From NCBI GenBank assembly GCA_036023115.1, contig JAYKKT010000059.1, positions 4,006,001-4,070,000 on the forward strand: 64,000 nucleotides of DNA. The letters run 5' to 3'. Positions 59,318 through 64,000 of this stretch are shown here, one piece after another. This DNA is from Brasenia schreberi (taxonomy: Eukaryota > Streptophyta > Magnoliopsida > Nymphaeales > Cabombaceae). Under the pieces are notes generated by a model. That model saw nothing but the letters and a program-made list of their open reading frames with translations. It was not told the DNA's origin and made no database searches. Position numbers and translations under genes: made by a program. The stretch's first letter is position 1; every line of letters begins with the position of its first letter.

Positions 59318-60120
59318 GTGGCGACTGGTTCGGCGTTGGGGCGTCAATTTTCAGCAACGCGAACTTACACTGCCTGAGTCTGCCCAGAACAAAAACGGCA
59401 ATAAATTGGAATCAACTTTTAAAAATCTGCCGACAACGCTACAGATCGTCGATAAATCTTGTGAATTAATCAAAAGGAAAATCGGCTGGGAAAAGAATAA
59501 GCGAATGCCGAGTACTTCGCCCACGGTGTTCACTCAAACAAAGGCGACGATCGAAAGAAGAAGAATCCCACTACCAAGGACCGATGATCGCAAAGCACCG
59601 ACAATCGAACAGTGTTAGCATTTGGAATCGCAACAACTAATTCATCAAAGAACGAATCAGGAGGAGAGGGAACTCACGATCCACAAAACGACTCGAACGC
59701 CCGCCCGCACGGAAGCCGATGAATCGCCGGAATCGAACTCGAACGGGGAGATCGCTCGGTGTTGAGGAAGTCAAGGGAGAGCCGGATCGAAATGAAGGCG
59801 CTGGTTCGTCGTCCCTCTCAGTGAGCAGCGTTACCGGGCGGCGATCGTAGAGGAATCGGCAGCGAGATGAAAGAGACAGGAACGACGCGACCGTCCGTCT
59901 GTTTCTCTCCTCGAGATCTAAGACGCCCCGCCGCCGCTCCCGTCCGGCTCATCACCTCCCGCAATCAGATCTGAGCGAGCCCCAAAAGACGCGCCCAATC
60001 TCTCTCTCTCTCTCTCTCTCCCTCTCTCTCTCTTCTGTTTGTAGAAGCGAAAGCAACGAAGAACACGGATGAAGAAAAGAATGGCGAGAGAGATCGAAGG
60101 GAAAGGAGGAAGATGAACGA
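59318..60120 (-). promoter_or_regulatory. 5' leader and promoter region of kinesin-13A
   Basis: A GC-rich leader contains a probable intron: donor at 59677 (GATC/GTGAGT) and acceptor at 59371-59370. A (CT)n tract (59999-60033 on plus; GA on the transcribed strand) lies upstream and could be a GAGA-type element or leader repeat. This is inferred from composition and splice signals only. Confidence 0.45.
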
Positions 60121-60608
60121 AGGGCTGTACGCTTGAATGCAACCCCTTTTCTTTTTGTTACGCTTCTTTGTGTTGTTCTTTTTTGAAAAATGCTTATTAT
60201 TTTTCGTGCAGAAAAAAATTCAAATTAATACCATGTTACGAGAATGCGCTTGGGCTTTGGGGTCAATGGCGAAACTGTCCTTTTCTAACGGTGACATGAG
60301 TTGTTTTTTGGTGCTTGAGCAAGTGAATTTACAAATACTTAATCATAAAAAAAATACAATCTAAAAAGAAAGTTGAATTGCCAATTTCACTTACTCCAAT
60401 ATAGGGACGTGTTGTATGACATTGAGCCTTAGAGCTAGCAATTTCGTGTTTCAGGTCAGGCTCAAGTCCATCTTTATGTTCACGTTGAAAATGTATCAAC
60501 TCGAACACGATGGATTTTGAACAAAAAAAAAGTTGATGAACACCAATAGAAAATAAAATGATTAGACATACTTCATGTGCTTTGAATTCGGGTGTTCAAA
60601 GAATTGAC

Positions 60609-60744
60609 GTGAAACGGCTAGAGCATTAGTTCAACGGCAGGGCGCTCTAGCATTGTCACTGTCAGTGGGGAGTTCGACTCTGAAAGGGTGCATGTGTGGG
60701 TGGGTGTTAGGATTCAACCTCCTCTTGTAACCAAAAAATAAAAT
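60609..60744 (+). mobile_element. tRNA-derived SINE (family A)
   Basis: A box (TAGAGCATTAGTTCAACGG), B box (GAGTTCGACTC), the conserved end GTTAGGATTCAACCTCCTCT-TGTAAC, and an A-rich tail. Short flanks AATTGAC (60602-60608, 60745-60751) may be the duplication. It is the best plus-strand copy for defining the family. Confidence 0.85.
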
Positions 60745-61678
60745 AATTGACACAAACCTGTTAAGCCAATTGTGTGAGCATAAGCTAATACTTATTGGTT
60801 CACTCGGCTTCGATCCACGGTCGGCTTCTTTTCCCTAAAGTCTTTGACTATGTGATTACAAGTATTACCCAATTAAAAGAAAATGGTAGATTTAATATAT
60901 TTTTCCCTCCACTTTGTCAAAGAACCAAGCTAAACAAAATGAGAAATATATATATTTTTTATTTTAGGGTAACAAATCTTCAAAAGCAGCTAAGGCCGCA
61001 ATATGTTATAAGAAAATAAAGTATAATCTTAATTCCTTTACTTTTGATATTAAATGCTAATATGACAAGATGATTAGATTTTGCTAATAGGGTGGCAATT
61101 TTAGACCCAACCCAGATTCAGACCAAAAAGTCCATGTCCGGACTCATTGTTTATGCAACCCATGTTGGGTCCAAGTCAAAGTAGAACGAAGACTCCACCC
61201 TAAATTGACTCATATGTGTGTGCATATGTATGTTTATATTTGCATTTATATTTATATTTATATGTGTATATATCAAACTTATGTAAAGATACATATAAAT
61301 ATATATACACACGACGATGGGATTTGGTGTACCGTGCATGAGTTGTGTACCAATGCACTAAATTCATATCATTAGATCAAAAGATAGAACCTTTCATGTT
61401 TAAACTCAAACAAAAATAAAAGTACATAATTATTAAAAATTTAAAAAGTTTTTTACTTATTCAAAAAGTAGCTGAGCTCCAATGGTCTCCGACTCACACA
61501 TGGTGCACCAATCCTGGATTTTCTATATACGCATACATAATGGCTATTCCCCATTCGTTAAGAAACGAGAGACTTGAACTAAACACAAGCATAGTAGCAC
61601 ATAACCAGCCGGCTGTCTTGTAAAAGAGAGGATGGCTTTTTCTTTTAAAATTTGAGACAAGTGTGATGCACTCAAGCA

Positions 61679-61803
<125 letters not shown>

Positions 61804-62097
61804 ATGTCAAAAAAACACAAAGGTGTCTAATGTGTATTGATGATGCTAATGAAGTGGGGTTGTCAAAAAGTTTCTAAAAACACTGTAGAGGACAGAACCC
61901 AATGGTAGATTTACATTGAGCAGAGGTGAGGTGTTCCACTCATCCAAAATTTCAGAAATCAAAACTTTTCATGGTGAGATCCATGGGCTATAATACATAG
62001 TTTGTCCCACTTGAAACAATTTAAGGAGCTATTTGCCGCACCTTAAAAGAGTTTTTAGATCCACCACCAATTGGAACTCAATTGCATTTTCCCAACC

Positions 62098-62099
<2 letters not shown>

Positions 62100-62180
<81 letters not shown>
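62100..62180. repeat. (CT)n(AT)n microsatellite
   Basis: About 20 CT units followed by about 20 AT units. Confidence 0.95.
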
Positions 62181-62182
<2 letters not shown>

Positions 62183-62752
62183 TGAATCGAGCTAGGGATG
62201 ACAATATTGGGCCGACCAAAAATCCCCAACTTGACTGGTTCAAGTACAAGCATGATTTGACGGGTTCTGCCATAATTTTGGAGATAATTTGAATTGCTTT
62301 CACTGGGTATGAGGTGGATAAGAGATAACAAATAGCCGACCCATACTCGTGCAAGTAGCAAACCCGATGTGTGTGTGTGTGTGTGTTGAGAGAAGAATAA
62401 TTTTTCAAAATTTTAACTACCTAAACTTAAAAGCTTTCAATTTATTTGGGTTTAGATTTATGAATAGCTTTGTTTTATTCAGATACACTTTTATTAAAAA
62501 TGTTATTGGGCTGAATACCTGTCCTGTTACCCAAAGAAGAAAAAAAAAAAAACAACCCCATCCCGTGGGAAATAGGGTGGGTATGAATCAAAAGACCCAT
62601 CCCTACCCGCCACATTTCATCCCCAGGTAAAGCAAGCAAAATCAAGAATTTAAGATGGAGTAGGTGAGTTTGAGACAAATTGGAAAATTATGGTATATAA
62701 TATAAAAGTGGATATCTAGGGAAAAAATCTGTCATTATTGTCAATTAAGTTA

Positions 62753-62754
<2 letters not shown>

Positions 62755-62792
<38 letters not shown>
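62755..62792. repeat. (AT)n microsatellite
   Basis: About 18 AT units followed by a GTATGTGTGTATG stretch. Confidence 0.95.
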
Positions 62793-62801
<9 letters not shown>

Positions 62802-63439
62802 ATGTATATATGTGTCTATGGATGAGAAACTCGTATAAGCTAGCACACTTAAGTGCTAGCAAATTCAAACAAAGTTCATGTTTGAATTTTGGATTTAAAA
62901 AGTAAAAGTGGTGTATTTTGTACTTTATTGACATTGTCACTTTTTACATTTTAAAATCAAAATTCAACCAAAATCAAAATCCACTTAGATTTGTTTGTAC
63001 ATTAAGTGTGGTAGCATACACCAATTTACCTTTTTCTACATACATATATATAGAGAGAGTGTGTGTGTATTCTAAAAGCAATCTTGTAAAGCTATTGAAC
63101 CCATAAACTTCCTACTTTAGCCGAGATAGATTCTATGCTTCATTAAGGAACCCTAAGACTCTTAATGTATAGTGATCGATAGAATAAGAAGTCGAAAAGT
63201 TTACCCATAAGATGGTTACTTCTTTTTTTTCTCAATGCATGTACCATTGTTCCTACCAAACTCACCGAGAAGATATTGGGTCTTCGTGGTGGTTTATCGG
63301 GTCCAGCCGGTCGGCGTGCAGTAAACTTGGGCAATGATACACACCAAAGCTAATAATCACGTAACACCTCTTATTTGGACTAGATTAGTAGATTAAAGTT
63401 TTACGAGCTTTTGTAAATCCTATCACGAAAGATGACTTG

Positions 63440-63815
63440 GTGGTTGCAAGGTTTGGAACCAGTTCCATGGTTCCAGCCAGAACTGAACCGGGTTAGGAAT
63501 CGGTTGGAACCACAATCAGCGAAACCACTATCCCATTCAGTTCCGGTTCCGTTTTCCATGGAACCAGAACTGACGGTTTCAAATTGCTGATTTCACATAT
63601 ATACGCATGCATATATACATACATATGTATACACATATATATATACATTTGCATGTGAAAATATTTAATAATTATCTCCAGTTCTAAGTTGTATAGGACT
63701 CAAATTGAAACTATATTTGGCCTGGTTTTGGTTTGGTTCCGGTTCTTAATCCCTATAAAGCTGGAACCGGTGGTTTGACACTGCTGGTTTCGGTTTACCC
63801 AGAATCAGCCATGTC
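63440..63815. repeat. AACCGG-rich dispersed repeat
   Basis: Repeated GGAACCAG, GAACCGGG, GGTTCCGGTTC words on both strands around an (AT)/(ACAT) core. The end ATCAGCCATGTCTACC is shared with the copy ending at 19165. The class is unknown; a non-autonomous DNA transposon is plausible. Confidence 0.55.
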
Positions 63816-64000
63816 TACCGATATTGATATGTTTTCAGGGAGGTGCTCAGACCAGACATCAGGGCAGGAGAACTTCGATGGGCTCACTTTTCGCCCCCCT
63901 CTTCATTTGTGTTTGAAATGGTTGCCGCTTTGAGGGCCTCATGCCTGCTTTGAACTCGTGTCGACTGACACGAAGTGGTTTACAGCTTCTATGCTTCGAC

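Noticed and set aside
60609..60744. Possible tRNA gene
   Set aside because: It has A and B boxes but no complete cloverleaf, and its 3' half and tail are shared with other SINE copies.

Overview
The window is nuclear DNA of a flowering plant. The protein-coding genes are split by GT-AG introns and match well-known plant families. The DNA between and inside them is AT-rich and full of non-LTR retrotransposons, tRNA-derived SINEs, small DNA-transposon-like elements and (AT)n/(AG)n/(GT)n microsatellites. I cannot name the species from the sequence.

Layout from left to right: a BTB/POZ protein gene on the minus strand, whose 3' end runs off the left edge (coding exons 706-3752); a gene-free, repeat-rich stretch (3.9-8.7 kb); a complete thiamine pyrophosphokinase gene on the plus strand (8735-13777, six exons, 258 residues) with an old L1-type LINE in intron 4; an isolated terminal exon of a WDR89-like WD40 protein (17123-17488, plus); a complete p23 HSP90 co-chaperone gene on the minus strand (18533-21656, six coding exons, 174 residues, first coding exon only 5 nt); a decayed ABCC (MRP)-type ABC transporter on the plus strand (22848-32948) with in-frame stops and frameshifts; a long transposon-filled interval holding a 4.1-kb RTE-clade LINE (35948-40062); a complete ESD4/ULP1-type SUMO protease gene on the plus strand (40783-48222, nine coding exons, 569 residues); a complete kinesin-13A gene on the minus strand (49605-59317, twelve coding exons, 788 residues); and 4 kb of repeats to the right edge.

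The genes do not form a pathway. They are independent housekeeping genes: thiamine cofactor synthesis, chaperone function, SUMO processing, and microtubule control.

The most informative structure is the transposon record. One RTE LINE family is present as a 4.1-kb copy with 9-12 bp target-site duplications, as 3'-end fragments, as three short elements (about 140-170 bp) that join the LINE's 5' head directly to its 3' tail, and as a 25-nt tail-only insertion flanked by perfect 16-bp duplications. This looks like a non-autonomous family mobilised by the RTE machinery. Other items worth a look are a probable GC-AG intron in the BTB gene, a 178-bp tandem duplication at that gene's 5' flank, a 75-bp-arm hairpin at 5.5 kb, and a hAT-like element with 8-bp duplications at 34.7-35.3 kb.
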